DNA from: Dehalococcoidales bacterium
GTDB taxonomy: Bacteria; Chloroflexota; Dehalococcoidia; Dehalococcoidales; RBG-16-60-22
Assembly: GCA_030639445.1 (NCBI GenBank)
Contig: DAOWCR010000007.1
Span: forward strand, 1-15,391
Length of the DNA stretch: 15,391 bases
Reading direction: 5' to 3'
The notes under the pieces: model-generated
Database searches by the model: none
Told to the model about the DNA's origin: nothing
What the model saw: only the letters and a program-made list of their open reading frames with translations
Position numbers and translations under genes: made by a program
Part shown: in pieces, positions 7,970 through 15,283 of the stretch
How the letters are laid out: every line of letters begins with the position of its first letter
Position numbering within the stretch: position 1 is the first letter of the stretch

Positions 7970-8656
7970 TTATTCTATTTTTTCAAACTGGCTCTTGGCC
8001 GCCCCGCACACGGGACAAACCCAGCCATCGGGTACCTCGGCAAAAGATGTGCCCGGTTTAATACCGCCATCAGGGTCCCCCAGCTCCGGGTCATAGACAT
8101 AGCCACAAACAGTACATCTGTACTTTGGCGCCCCGGGGGCTTCTATCTTCTTCTCTTCGATATAAACCGGGGCCGTCCTGGGGGTGCTGCCCCGTTTTAC
8201 CTGGTGATAGTAATCATAAGTCAGACATACCTTTTCGCTGAGGACCTCAGCGCTTACGATTTCGCCGATAAAAATGGTGTGGGTACCCGCATCTATTTCT
8301 TGAAGCACTTTGGCTTCCAGATATGAGACCGCATTCTCCATAACCACCGGGGCTTTGGTCTCACCTATTTGATAATCAATCCCTTCAAGTTTATTTATGT
8401 CCCGGCCTGACTTAAAACCGAAGTGGCCGATGAATGAGAGGGGTGTCTCCTGGCAGAGGACGGAAGCGGTAAAGACTTTGCTTTCCTTGATGAACTCGTG
8501 GGTCAAATTTTGCTTATTGATGCTTACGGCAATGGTCGGCGGCTCAGAGGTGACTTGGAACACGGTATTGGCGATTTGCCCGTTAAACCGGCCCCCCTTT
8601 CTTGAGCAGACAACATATAGACCGTAACTCAGCTTGTGCAAAGCCCGTAGATTCAT
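7970..8656 (-). CDS. hrb: Flavin reductase-rubredoxin fusion (high molecular weight rubredoxin type)
   Basis: 228 aa. Residues 1 to about 165 are a FMN-binding split-barrel flavin reductase domain (start [21 protein letters not shown]; central [23 protein letters not shown]). After a short linker ([12 protein letters not shown]), residues 179-228 are a complete rubredoxin with [16 protein letters not shown] and [14 protein letters not shown] (iron ligands C181, C184, C214, C217). This is the layout of Moorella Hrb, which takes electrons from NAD(P)H to a flavodiiron protein. Here no flavodiiron gene is in view, and the next gene, 17 bases on, is superoxide reductase, making that the likely partner. 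ATG 8656 follows AAGGGGGGAGA. It is 49 bases after the upstream diiron protein gene. The rubredoxin call is near certain; the partner is inference. Confidence 0.93.
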   Translation of the reverse strand: MNLRALHKLSYGLYVVCSRKGGRFNGQIANTVFQVTSEPPTIAVSINKQNLTHEFIKESKVFTASVLCQETPLSFIGHFGFKSGRDINKLEGIDYQIGETKAPVVMENAVSYLEAKVLQEIDAGTHTIFIGEIVSAEVLSEKVCLTYDYYHQVKRGSTPRTAPVYIEEKKIEAPGAPKYRCTVCGYVYDPELGDPDGGIKPGTSFAEVPDGWVCPVCGAAKSQFEKIE

Positions 8657-8705
8657 TTCTCCCCCCTTCTCCCTGCTTAACTAAAGCAGTATCCGCCTTA
8701 TTAGT

Positions 8706-9236
8706 TTAAACGCCATCCAGAGACGGGTGTTCTTTCATCACAAACCACCCTGCCGGGTCCTTAAGAAATTCGTAGTAGTCAAGCAGCACTATGTGATGTT
8801 CCCTTTCTTCGGTCGCCAGGGTCTCATAAAAGTCTCGCTCAGCGTCATAGGTGGCCTCTTTACTCTGGCCTTGATAGAAATCATGGGACTTGTTTTCCAT
8901 ATCCATGGCGGTCTGTACCGCTTGAAGCTCGGTGTCTGCCGTCTTTATCCAGGCACCTTTCTCCTCGGCCGTCCTGGCAAATACGCTTCTCAGTCTTTTA
9001 CCCCTGTCAGGCTGAAAATCGGTTACCGGCCAGGCCTTCTTGTTACGTATGGCGTTATATATCTCTTGGAACTTCTGGCGGTGAACGTCCTCTTCCGCGG
9101 CTAACGACGCCAGCAGTTTCTTCCCCAGCTCATTACTGCTTTCCTGGCTGGCTTTCCGGTAATATCTTTTGCCATCAATTTCCATCTGGATGGCAATCTG
9201 AAGTGCCTCCAGGGTTTTCTGCTGTTCGGCTGTCAT
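8706..9236 (-). CDS. Rubrerythrin-like diiron protein without rubredoxin domain
   Basis: 176 aa. Two helical pairs carry the ferritin-like diiron ligands: E19 (QMEIDGKRYY), E49-x-x-H52 (AEEDVH), E114 (DMENKSHDFY) and E144-x-x-H147 (TEEREHH). The C-terminal end, DYYEFLKDPAGWFVMKEHPSLDG, is a common tail in ferritin-like proteins of anaerobes. There is no cysteine cluster, so it would need a separate electron donor such as the rubredoxin fusion encoded next (49 bases downstream). ATG 9236 is preceded by AGAGGACG. A linker of about 50 residues between the two helical pairs is longer than in the 152-aa relative in this cluster, so the two are not recent duplicates. Likely role: peroxide detoxification or iron handling; activity is not shown by sequence. 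Confidence 0.84.
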   Translation of the reverse strand: MTAEQQKTLEALQIAIQMEIDGKRYYRKASQESSNELGKKLLASLAAEEDVHRQKFQEIYNAIRNKKAWPVTDFQPDRGKRLRSVFARTAEEKGAWIKTADTELQAVQTAMDMENKSHDFYQGQSKEATYDAERDFYETLATEEREHHIVLLDYYEFLKDPAGWFVMKEHPSLDGV

Positions 9237-9245
9237 ATTCGTCCT

Positions 9246-9344
9246 CTACTCACTCAAAGGTCGGGAAGCGGGATGGCGGAGAGTCAACAGGCTATTTACC
9301 AGCCTTCTCCTTCTTTTTCCTGGTCTCCATCTTGGCATTACCAT
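9246..9344 (-). CDS. Possible tiny basic ORF, possibly frameshifted
   Basis: 32 codons from ATG 9344, with a very good ribosome binding site (AAAAGGAGG, 6 bases before the ATG). The product MVMPRWRPGKRRRRLVNS and so on is very basic and matches nothing I recognise. In a neighbouring frame the same stretch encodes a lysine-rich METRKKKEKAGK ending at TAG 9292-9294. One extra G after the ATG would join the start codon to that frame (MGNAKMETRKKKEKAGK), so the current frame may result from a one-base loss. It lies between the zinc-ribbon gene and the rubrerythrin-like gene, in their orientation, and ends 9 bases before the latter. Translation is plausible, function unknown. Confidence 0.3.
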   Translation of the reverse strand: MVMPRWRPGKRRRRLVNSLLTLRHPASRPLSE

Positions 9345-9444
9345 AGTTTACCTCCTTTTGTTTATTGTCTCAACCAGGGCCCCGCTTCCCGGACCTCCGG
9401 GTGGCCTGTTGACCAACCGGGCACCCAACATTTTTTGTAAAAAG

Positions 9445-9663
9445 CTAAGAAGCGCCGCGCACCGGTTCAGAGGGCTCAGGAACCGGGCCATCTCGTCCCG
9501 CGTGGGTGGCGTCCGGCCACGAATTGTGGAATTCCTTCTCGGCGCCGCAGAACTTGCAAACACCTCGACTGGTGGCGCCTTTAGCCCCCTCAATTATCCA
9601 GTAATGCCGACATTCCTTTTCTACGGCCGGCTCTTCAGGTACTTCTTTGAGCTTATTTCTCAT
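9445..9663 (-). CDS. Small zinc-ribbon-like protein, function unknown
   Basis: 72 aa. A likely metal site is formed by C18-x-H20 (ECRHYWIIE) and C36-x-x-C39 (RGVCKFCGAEKEF). The spacing resembles short zinc-ribbon proteins of Chloroflexota-type genomes, though I cannot name a family. The C-terminal 20 residues are proline- and charge-rich and probably disordered. ATG 9663 is preceded by GAGGAGG with 7 bases spacing, a strong site, so this frame is preferred over the overlapping 81-codon frame at 9348-9593. It appears to be the first gene of the leftward defence operon, facing away from rubrerythrin. A role as a small metal-binding or regulatory factor is only a guess. Confidence 0.72.
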   Translation of the reverse strand: MRNKLKEVPEEPAVEKECRHYWIIEGAKGATSRGVCKFCGAEKEFHNSWPDATHAGRDGPVPEPSEPVRGAS

Positions 9664-9692
9664 CCGGCACCTCCTCTTCTTCAGTTAAGACT

Positions 9693-9721
9693 ATTTTAGG
9701 CCAGGAGATAACCCCTGTCTG
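9693..9721 (-). promoter_or_regulatory. Candidate promoter of the leftward defence operon
   Basis: On the minus strand: CAGACA (-35 like, 9716-9721, 4 of 6 matches), exactly 17 bases, then TAAAAT (-10 like, 9693-9698, 5 of 6). It lies about 30 bases before the start of the zinc-ribbon gene at 9663. Confidence 0.42.
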
Positions 9722-9807
9722 TGACTTTTATCCCATTGGCTACTCTCGCTCTTTCCCCATTTCTCCAGGTGCTTTCTTATTATTTATTTCAGGGAAGGTC
9801 GTCCAAA

Positions 9808-9816
9808 TGCTATAAT
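9808..9816 (+). promoter_or_regulatory. Extended -10 promoter of rubrerythrin
   Basis: TGCTATAAT is a perfect extended -10 element 30 bases before the rubrerythrin ATG. A recognisable -35 is poor (TTCAGG at 9788-9793, 17 bases upstream), as is usual for extended -10 promoters. The small inverted repeat TTGA-aagg-TCAA (9816-9827) lies over the expected transcription start and could be an operator. Confidence 0.7.
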
Positions 9817-9846
9817 TGAAAGGTCAAATAAAAAAGGAGGCAACAC

Positions 9847-10350
9847 ATGGGCAGTACTCAGGAGAATCTGAAAGTGGCTTTCGCCGGGGAAAGCCAGGCT
9901 AACCGCCGCTACCTGTACTCTGCCGAGCAAGCGGACAAAGACGGGCATAAACAGATCGCCAAGTTATTTCGAGCCGTCGCTGAGGCGGAGACGGTCCACG
10001 CCCGCAATCACCTTAAAACTCTGGGAGAAATCAAATCAACCAAAGAAAACCTTGAAGCCGCCATCGGTGGGGAACATTATGAATTCACCAAAATGTACCC
10101 CGAATTTATCGAACAGGCCAAAGCGGAAGGAAGCAAGAGAGCCGAGGTTGTCCTGGATTACGCTAATAAGGTCGAGAAAGTCCATCACACTCTGTACGGG
10201 AAGGCTCTCCAGGCTCTGGAAGAGGGGCAGCCGTTAGAGGACAAGCCCTACTCTGTCTGCCAGGTCTGCGGCTACACGGTGGCCGGAGAAGCTCCCGGGA
10301 AATGCCCGGTATGCCAGGCGCCACAGGAAAGGTTCAGGCGCATCGAATAG
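9847..10350 (+). CDS. rbr: Rubrerythrin
   Basis: 167 aa. A cytoplasmic NADH-linked (through rubredoxin) hydrogen peroxide reductase of anaerobes. The N-terminal ferritin-like domain carries diiron ligands E15 (AGESQANRRY), E48-x-x-H51 (AETVH), E76 and E79 (GGEHYEF), and E110-x-x-H113 (VEKVHH). The C-terminal rubredoxin-like domain has C138, C141 (VCQVCGYT), C153 and C156 (KCPVCQAP). The length is slightly short of classic 190-aa rubrerythrin but normal for the compact group. The second cysteine knuckle reads CPVCQ instead of the common CPVCG. ATG 9847 follows AAAAAAGGAGG. It is transcribed away from the other defence genes from its own promoter and is followed, 132 bases on, by a thioredoxin reductase. 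Confidence 0.96.
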   Translation: MGSTQENLKVAFAGESQANRRYLYSAEQADKDGHKQIAKLFRAVAEAETVHARNHLKTLGEIKSTKENLEAAIGGEHYEFTKMYPEFIEQAKAEGSKRAEVVLDYANKVEKVHHTLYGKALQALEEGQPLEDKPYSVCQVCGYTVAGEAPGKCPVCQAPQERFRRIE

Positions 10351-10482
10351 AGATTTTATTGAAGACATCTCCAGGTAGAGCATCCCATTTGAGGAAACAG
10401 GCAACCACGTTTTCCCCCTGGCTATCCTGCCTTAATAACCTCAATGTGGAGCACCAGTTAGTATTTGCGTCAGGAGGCAGCT

Positions 10483-11397
10483 ATGTATGAATTGATGATA
10501 ATCGGTGGTGGACCGGCGGGACTTGCCGCCGGGGTATACGCCGCCCGTAAACAGCTTAAAACGCTACTGATTAGCGGTGATATCGGCGGGCAGATTAATA
10601 ACACCCTGGGCATTGAGAATTATCTGGGCTATCAATTCGTGGAAGGACCTGAGCTGATAAGCAAGTTCCAGGCCCAGGTGAGCCAGTTTCCCATTGACCA
10701 GAAAATCGGCGATAAAGTGTCCCGGCTGGAGAAGGCTGACGGGGGTTTTGAAGCTATATCAGAGACCGGAGACCGGTATCAGGCCAGGGCGGTAGTCCTG
10801 GCCACCGGAAAACGGCCCAGAAAACTTAACGTACCCGGTGAGGTAGAGTTTGCCGGCAGGGGAGTAACTTATTGTGCTATCTGTGACGGCCCTATTTTCG
10901 CCGGACAGAGAGTGGCGGTGGTGGGAGGAGGCAACTCGGCGCTTGAGGCGGCGCTGGATATGGTAAAAATCGCCGAGCATGTAGACCTGGTGTCACTAGC
11001 GCCATTGACCGGGGACCAAATTCTTATCGACCAGCTGGGCAATGCCGAAAACCTGGAAATTTTTACCGAACACCAGACGCAGGAGATTAAAGGCCAGGAC
11101 TTCGTGGCAGGCATGGTGATTAAAGACCGGAAGAGTGGTGCCGAGAAACATCTTGCCGTCACCGGAGTCTTCATAGAAATCGGGCTGATACCCAACTCAG
11201 AAACCGTAAAAGGACTGGTGGAACTCAACCGGCTGGGAGAGGTACCGGTCAGCTGCGCTAATGAGACCACGCTGCCCGGACTTTACGCCGCCGGGGATGT
11301 GACTGACGTCCCGGAAAAGCAAATTATTGTGGCCGCCGGCGAAGGCGCTAAAGCCACGCTTCAGGCTCACCATTATCTGCAACGTTTGACGGGATAG
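10483..11397 (+). CDS. Thioredoxin reductase-like flavoprotein, AhpF C-terminal type
   Basis: 304 aa. FAD-binding GGGPAGLAAG (8-17), redox-active C131-A-I-C134-D, pyridine-nucleotide site GGGNSALEAA (148-157) and C-terminal AAGDVTDVPEKQIIVAAGEG (269-288). In the nucleotide domain the usual NADPH-specificity HRRxxxR is replaced by VSLAPLTGDQ, and the segments GVFIEIGLIPNS and GEGAKATL look like AhpF, the NADH-dependent peroxiredoxin reductase. The N-terminal disulfide domains of AhpF are missing, so it is a stand-alone reductase needing a thioredoxin- or glutaredoxin-like partner, none of which is in view. ATG 10483 is chosen because AGGAGG ends 5 bases before it; a start at 10465 has no such site. 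It lies downstream of rubrerythrin and is probably read from the same promoter or an unseen one. Confidence 0.9.
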   Translation: MYELMIIGGGPAGLAAGVYAARKQLKTLLISGDIGGQINNTLGIENYLGYQFVEGPELISKFQAQVSQFPIDQKIGDKVSRLEKADGGFEAISETGDRYQARAVVLATGKRPRKLNVPGEVEFAGRGVTYCAICDGPIFAGQRVAVVGGGNSALEAALDMVKIAEHVDLVSLAPLTGDQILIDQLGNAENLEIFTEHQTQEIKGQDFVAGMVIKDRKSGAEKHLAVTGVFIEIGLIPNSETVKGLVELNRLGEVPVSCANETTLPGLYAAGDVTDVPEKQIIVAAGEGAKATLQAHHYLQRLTG

Positions 11398-11419
11398 CTA
11401 TCCCGCAGGGGAGGAAGTA

Positions 11420-11581
11420 GTGGTCAGGAAGGTAAGGAAAGAAAAGAAGACTCTCTATGTTTGCGAGGAATGTGGCTTTGCTTACGAACAGAAAAAGTGG
11501 GCCGAGAAATGTCAGCGGTGGTGTCGCAAGCATCAAAGTTGTAATTTAGAAATTATGCAGCACGGCGTTCCGCTTGAATGA
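11420..11581 (+). CDS. Small cysteine-rich zinc-ribbon protein (53 aa)
   Basis: 53 aa, starting with GTG 11420 behind a strong GGGGAGG (11408-11414). Highly basic N-terminus (RKVRKEKK), then YVCEECGFAYEQKKWAEKC and WCRKHQSCNLEI: C15, C18, C31, C35 and C41 with H38, enough for a zinc ribbon. The pattern of YxCxxCGFxYE followed by KCxxWCxxHxSCNLEI is one I associate with small uncharacterised proteins of anaerobic bacteria and archaea. It starts 22 bases after the thioredoxin reductase stop, suggesting cotranscription. Its stop is only 5 bases from the stop of the convergent transporter. Function unknown; a metal- or redox-linked role is inferred only from the cysteines and neighbours. Confidence 0.75.
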   Translation: MVRKVRKEKKTLYVCEECGFAYEQKKWAEKCQRWCRKHQSCNLEIMQHGVPLE

Positions 11582-11586
11582 ACTGG

Positions 11587-12444
11587 TCATTTTGTTTTCC
11601 TGTAGTGAAACCCCAGCCACACGAAGCGTAAGATACCAAACACGGCGCAGATAGAGGCGGGAATCGCTGCCCGCTCACTGAAAAGGGTGAGCAGGATGCC
11701 ACTGGCCAGCCCGTAGTTCTTCATTGAGCCCATCAGTATCAGGCTGATACTATTTTCCCGACTTATATGCAATGCTCTGGTGACCAGTTCGATGACATAG
11801 CCCAGACCAAAGGAGATGACAATGGCAATAATGGTAATCCGGAGCAAGACGTCAAATTCCCCGAAGAAAGCCTGACGGTTTAACCCGACGATGGTAAAGA
11901 TTACGACAAAGAAGCTCCAGTTGACTATGGTCCCCCGCCACCGGCTTATCCGCTGAGACAGCCCGGTGAAGAGCAATATTCGCGAAGCGACGACAGGAAT
12001 CAGGACTAACTGCCCGAGGATAAGCAGCAAGTCAACCGGGTCAAAGAAATCAATCCCCAGCAACAGCACCATGGCGGCGGGCGTGAGCACCAGCGCCGCC
12101 AGGTAGGCTCCGGCCAGGCCGATTAACGAAAAAAGCGTGTTTCCGCCCAGCATAAAGCTAAAGGGTACTACCGCTACCGCCGGGGGTACGGCGGCGACAA
12201 CGACAAATCCCGTCCATAGTTCGTGGTCAGTTATCAGCCACCGCGCCAGCAGTAAAGTGAGGCCTCCCATCACCACATAGTTCAGCAGCAGAGAAATAAG
12301 AATCTGACCGGGCATGGCTTTCAGAGAGGTAAAATCGCGGGAAGTGATGTTGGCCGCGGAAAGGGTCATTACCACGGCCAGTGCCGGTAGTACCAGTGGC
12401 TGCGTCCAGACAGCGACATTCCTGCCGATAGCGAGTCCCAGCAC
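11587..12444 (-). CDS. Bile acid:sodium symporter (SBF/BASS)-family transporter, start codon unclear
   Basis: 285 aa from the first ordinary start (GTG 12444), hydrophobic throughout with about 8-9 helices. Family-like segments are LPALAVVMTLSAANIT, AAVPPAVAVVPFSFMLGGNT with LAALVLTP, and SMKNYGLASGILLTLFSE near the C-terminus. These point to a secondary transporter of organic or inorganic anions; it lacks clear hallmarks of Acr3. The GTG has no ribosome binding site, and the frame stays coding-like upstream to 12504 (KLFRNRNFILILSLVLG), where a TAG precedes it, without ATG, GTG or TTG. The real protein probably begins near 12492, from an ATC codon about 9 bases after AGAGG, or its start has been lost. 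It follows copA by about 70-130 bases in the same direction. Substrate unknown. Confidence 0.75.
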   Translation of the reverse strand: MLGLAIGRNVAVWTQPLVLPALAVVMTLSAANITSRDFTSLKAMPGQILISLLLNYVVMGGLTLLLARWLITDHELWTGFVVVAAVPPAVAVVPFSFMLGGNTLFSLIGLAGAYLAALVLTPAAMVLLLGIDFFDPVDLLLILGQLVLIPVVASRILLFTGLSQRISRWRGTIVNWSFFVVIFTIVGLNRQAFFGEFDVLLRITIIAIVISFGLGYVIELVTRALHISRENSISLILMGSMKNYGLASGILLTLFSERAAIPASICAVFGILRFVWLGFHYRKTK

Positions 12445-12570
12445 CAGGGACAGAATGAGGATGAAATTACGGTTCCTGAACAGCTTGATGATGACGACAA
12501 ACCTCTATCAGACTTGCTACCTGTATCAGGCCTAAGGGTTTTTTATTCTATTCCTTTTCCCGCCCGGGTA

Positions 12571-12732
12571 TCAAGCCCGGTTCTTTTCTTCGGCCAGATA
12601 TTTCTCCGGGTTCTCGTCGAAAGCCTTCTGGCAGGCGGCCGCGCAGAAGTAGTATTTCTTTTCCCGGTACTCCGAAGTGGCTGCTGCCTGACTCTCTTCT
12701 ATCTCCATCTTGCAAACCGGGTCTATGGCCAT
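12571..12732 (-). CDS. Possible internally initiated YHS-domain protein within copA
   Basis: The in-frame ATG at 12732 (residue 835 of the ATPase) is preceded by AGAGGAGG with 7 bases spacing, a textbook ribosome binding site. Translation from it would give a free 53-aa YHS protein (MAIDPVCKM to the shared stop). The residues just before it (LTRGGAT) are simply the binding site read as codons. This suggests that a separate YHS gene became joined to copA, and both a fused and a free form may be made. No expression evidence is available. Confidence 0.42.
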   Translation of the reverse strand: MAIDPVCKMEIEESQAAATSEYREKKYYFCAAACQKAFDENPEKYLAEEKNRA

Positions 12733-15234
12733 AGTAGCACCTCCTCTGGTTAAACTATCAAATTTGACTGATTTGAACCTTCTTAAACGCAGCGAGTTAA
12801 ATACCACGGTAATGGAACTGGTAGCCATGGCCGCCGCGGCCAGAATTGGATTTAAGAATCCGTAATCGCCCAGAATAAACCGCAATCCGGTGGGGACACC
12901 AGTTTGCCCGAAGGCAAAGTACAGCACACCGGCCGCCACCGGGATCAGGGCGGTATTGTAGGCAAAAGCCCAGAAAAGGTTTTGCTTAATCGTCCTCATG
13001 GTACGCTTGCTCAGGGATATGGCGGTGATAATCCCTCCCAAATCACCGCCAATCAGCGTAATATCGGCGGTCTCCATGGCGACATCGGTGCCCGTGCCGA
13101 TAGCGATACCCACATCCGCCTGAGCCAGCGCCGGGGCATCGTTTATCCCGTCACCTACCATGGCCACCACTTTTCCCTCACTTTGAAGCTTCTTGACTTC
13201 CTGAGCTTTGTGTTCCGGGAGTACCTCAGCCCGGACGCGAGCAATACCCACCTCCCGGGCAATGGCCTCGGCAGTACGCTGGTTATCTCCGGTAAGCATA
13301 ACTGCCTCAATGCCCATCTTGTGTAACTGTTGCAACGCCTCTCTGGCATTGGGCTTGAGGGTATCCGCCAGAGCCACGATTCCCACCACCCGTCCATCTA
13401 CCCCCAGGAACATCACTGTCCTGCCTTTTTCCCAAAGGCGCTCGGCCTCTTCCTCCAGTCCGTTCCGGGAAAGGCCCCCGTTCTTCATCAGTTTAAGGTT
13501 GCCCAGGAGAAGTTTCTTATCCTCCACCGAAGCTTCCACACCGTGTCCCGGGATAGCATTAAAATCTGAGGCTGAGGACAGCTTCAGCTTCTTTTCGTAG
13601 GCGGCCTTAACTATGGCCTCCGCCAGCGGATGTTCCGAGCCGCGCTCGGCCGACGCCGCCAGCCGGAGGACCTCTTCCTGGGAAAAAGAGGGAATGGCGA
13701 TTATATCGGTCACCCTGGGCTCACCCCGGGTCAGAGTGCCGGTTTTATCCATCAGCACCGTTCTTATCTGGTGAGACTTCTCCAGCGCTTCGGCACTCCG
13801 GATGAGAATACCGTTTTCGGCCCCTTTCCCCGTACCGACCATTATGGCCGTTGGTGTCGCCAGCCCCAGAGCACAGGGGCAGGCGATGATAAGCACGGCA
13901 ATAAAGTTGAGCAGCGCAAAGGTGAAGGCCGGAGCCGGTCCTGCGAAATACCAGATGATGAAGGTAATAGCGGCAATGACAATCACTATCGGCACGAAGT
14001 AACTGGCAATGACATCGGCCAGGCGCTGAATAGGGGCTTTGCTCCCCTGGGCTTCCTCTACCATTCTGATAATCTGGGCCAGGGTGGTGTCCTTACCCAC
14101 CTTGGTCGCTTCAAATTGAAAACTGCCGGTCTTATTAATGGTGGCACCGATAACCTCATCACCTGTCTTCTTCTCCACCGGCATACTTTCTCCGGTAATC
14201 ATGGATTCGTCAATGCTGGAATAACCCTGACGAACCAGGCCATCCACCGGCACTCGCTCCCCCGGCCGTACCAGGATGAGGTCGCCCACCTGGACATCAT
14301 CGACGGGGATTTCCATCTCCTTACCGTCACGAATAACCAGAGCCGTCTTCGGCTGCAGGCCGATGAGCTTCTTTATTGCTTCTGAAGTCTGCCCTCTGGC
14401 TCTGGTCTCCAGAAAACGACCGAGGAGAATCAGGGCAATAATTACGGCGGCGGTATCAAAGTAGAGATGGGGTTCCAGCCCGCCCGCGGCAAAAAGTCCG
14501 GGAGCGAGAACCGCTATCATGCTGTAAAGATAGGCCGCCGAAGTGCCTACGGCAATCAAGGTATTCATGTCGGCGGTGCGGTGCCTGAGTGCTCCCCAGG
14601 CCCCACGGTAAAAGCGCCAGCCTGCCCAGAACTGCACCGGCGTTGCCAGTGCCCAGAGGAGATACGGTTTGCCGGGGAAAGAGGGGCCAAAGCCGATAAC
14701 CATGATGGCTAAGCCAAACACTGCCGCGAAGATAAATCGGTTCCGAATCTTTAAGACTTCGCGCCGGGTTGCCGTGGTAACATCTTCCAGAGTCTCGGCT
14801 TCCGAGCCCAGTTCATAGCCCGCTCCGGCCACGGCCCGGCGTAGTTCGGCAAATTCAGTCCCCTCGATATATTCCACCGTGGCTTTTTCTGAAGCCAGGT
14901 TGACATTGGCGGAAATCACCCCGGGTACGCTTGACAGAGCCTGCTCGACGCGGGCCACGCAGGAGGCACAGGTCATCCCGCCTACCGGGAAAATGGCTTT
15001 CCTGGTCGCGGTGCCGTAACCCAGTTGAGAGACGGTATTTTTTATTTTAGCCAGGTCTATCCGGGAAGGGTCATATTCTATGGACGCCTTTTCTGAAGCG
15101 AAGTTAACGCTGGCTTGCTCCACACCGGGGGTCTCAGATAGCCCCTTCTCAATAGTCGCCGCGCAGGTAGTGCAGGTCATCCCGGTGACGGGAATGATTG
15201 CCTTCCTCTTTTCTCGTTTGTTTTCCTCGGACAT
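12571..15234 (-). CDS. copA: Copper-exporting P1B-type ATPase with two HMA domains and a C-terminal YHS domain
   Basis: 887 aa. Pumps Cu(I) out of the cytoplasm using ATP. Two heavy-metal-associated domains come first: GMTCTTC (C21, C24) and GMTCASC (C89, C92). The actuator loop is TGES (347-350), the transmembrane metal site CPC is C452-P-C454, the phosphorylated aspartate D496 is in DKTGT, SEHP is at 533-536 (nucleotide binding) and GDGIND at 694-699. Copper specificity is supported by YN (759-760) and MATSS (803-807). Residues 835-887 form an extra YHS domain ([12 protein letters not shown]841; [13 protein letters not shown]864, C868), rarely seen at this end and normally a separate small metallochaperone-like domain. 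ATG 15234 follows GGAGAGGA. It lies 50 bases after the SHOCT protein. No copper operator was identified. Confidence 0.95.
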   Translation of the reverse strand: MSEENKREKRKAIIPVTGMTCTTCAATIEKGLSETPGVEQASVNFASEKASIEYDPSRIDLAKIKNTVSQLGYGTATRKAIFPVGGMTCASCVARVEQALSSVPGVISANVNLASEKATVEYIEGTEFAELRRAVAGAGYELGSEAETLEDVTTATRREVLKIRNRFIFAAVFGLAIMVIGFGPSFPGKPYLLWALATPVQFWAGWRFYRGAWGALRHRTADMNTLIAVGTSAAYLYSMIAVLAPGLFAAGGLEPHLYFDTAAVIIALILLGRFLETRARGQTSEAIKKLIGLQPKTALVIRDGKEMEIPVDDVQVGDLILVRPGERVPVDGLVRQGYSSIDESMITGESMPVEKKTGDEVIGATINKTGSFQFEATKVGKDTTLAQIIRMVEEAQGSKAPIQRLADVIASYFVPIVIVIAAITFIIWYFAGPAPAFTFALLNFIAVLIIACPCALGLATPTAIMVGTGKGAENGILIRSAEALEKSHQIRTVLMDKTGTLTRGEPRVTDIIAIPSFSQEEVLRLAASAERGSEHPLAEAIVKAAYEKKLKLSSASDFNAIPGHGVEASVEDKKLLLGNLKLMKNGGLSRNGLEEEAERLWEKGRTVMFLGVDGRVVGIVALADTLKPNAREALQQLHKMGIEAVMLTGDNQRTAEAIAREVGIARVRAEVLPEHKAQEVKKLQSEGKVVAMVGDGINDAPALAQADVGIAIGTGTDVAMETADITLIGGDLGGIITAISLSKRTMRTIKQNLFWAFAYNTALIPVAAGVLYFAFGQTGVPTGLRFILGDYGFLNPILAAAAMATSSITVVFNSLRLRRFKSVKFDSLTRGGATMAIDPVCKMEIEESQAAATSEYREKKYYFCAAACQKAFDENPEKYLAEEKNRA
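12740..12744 (-). promoter_or_regulatory. Ribosome binding site inside copA, before the YHS domain
   Basis: GGAGG on the minus strand, 7 bases upstream of ATG 12732. It decides whether the YHS domain is also made as a free protein. Confidence 0.55.
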
Positions 15235-15283
15235 TATATCCTCTCCAATCCTTTATTCCCTGGTAAACGTTCGGCGTAGAGAG

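Noticed and set aside
9348..9593. 81-codon minus-strand frame rich in Arg and Pro
   Set aside because: It overlaps the 72-aa cysteine protein, which has a strong binding site and a metal-type motif; this frame has neither.
9358..9699. 113-codon plus-strand frame
   Set aside because: Antisense shadow of the small zinc-ribbon gene, no binding site or recognisable domain.
10302..10490. 62-codon frame between rubrerythrin and thioredoxin reductase
   Set aside because: Starts inside rubrerythrin in another frame, no domain and no binding site.
12553..12580. CCGGG/CCCGG hairpin with T-rich tail on the plus strand at the copA 3' end
   Set aside because: The T-rich side points in the plus direction, into the copA gene, while the local genes run minus; no plus-strand transcript is expected to end here.
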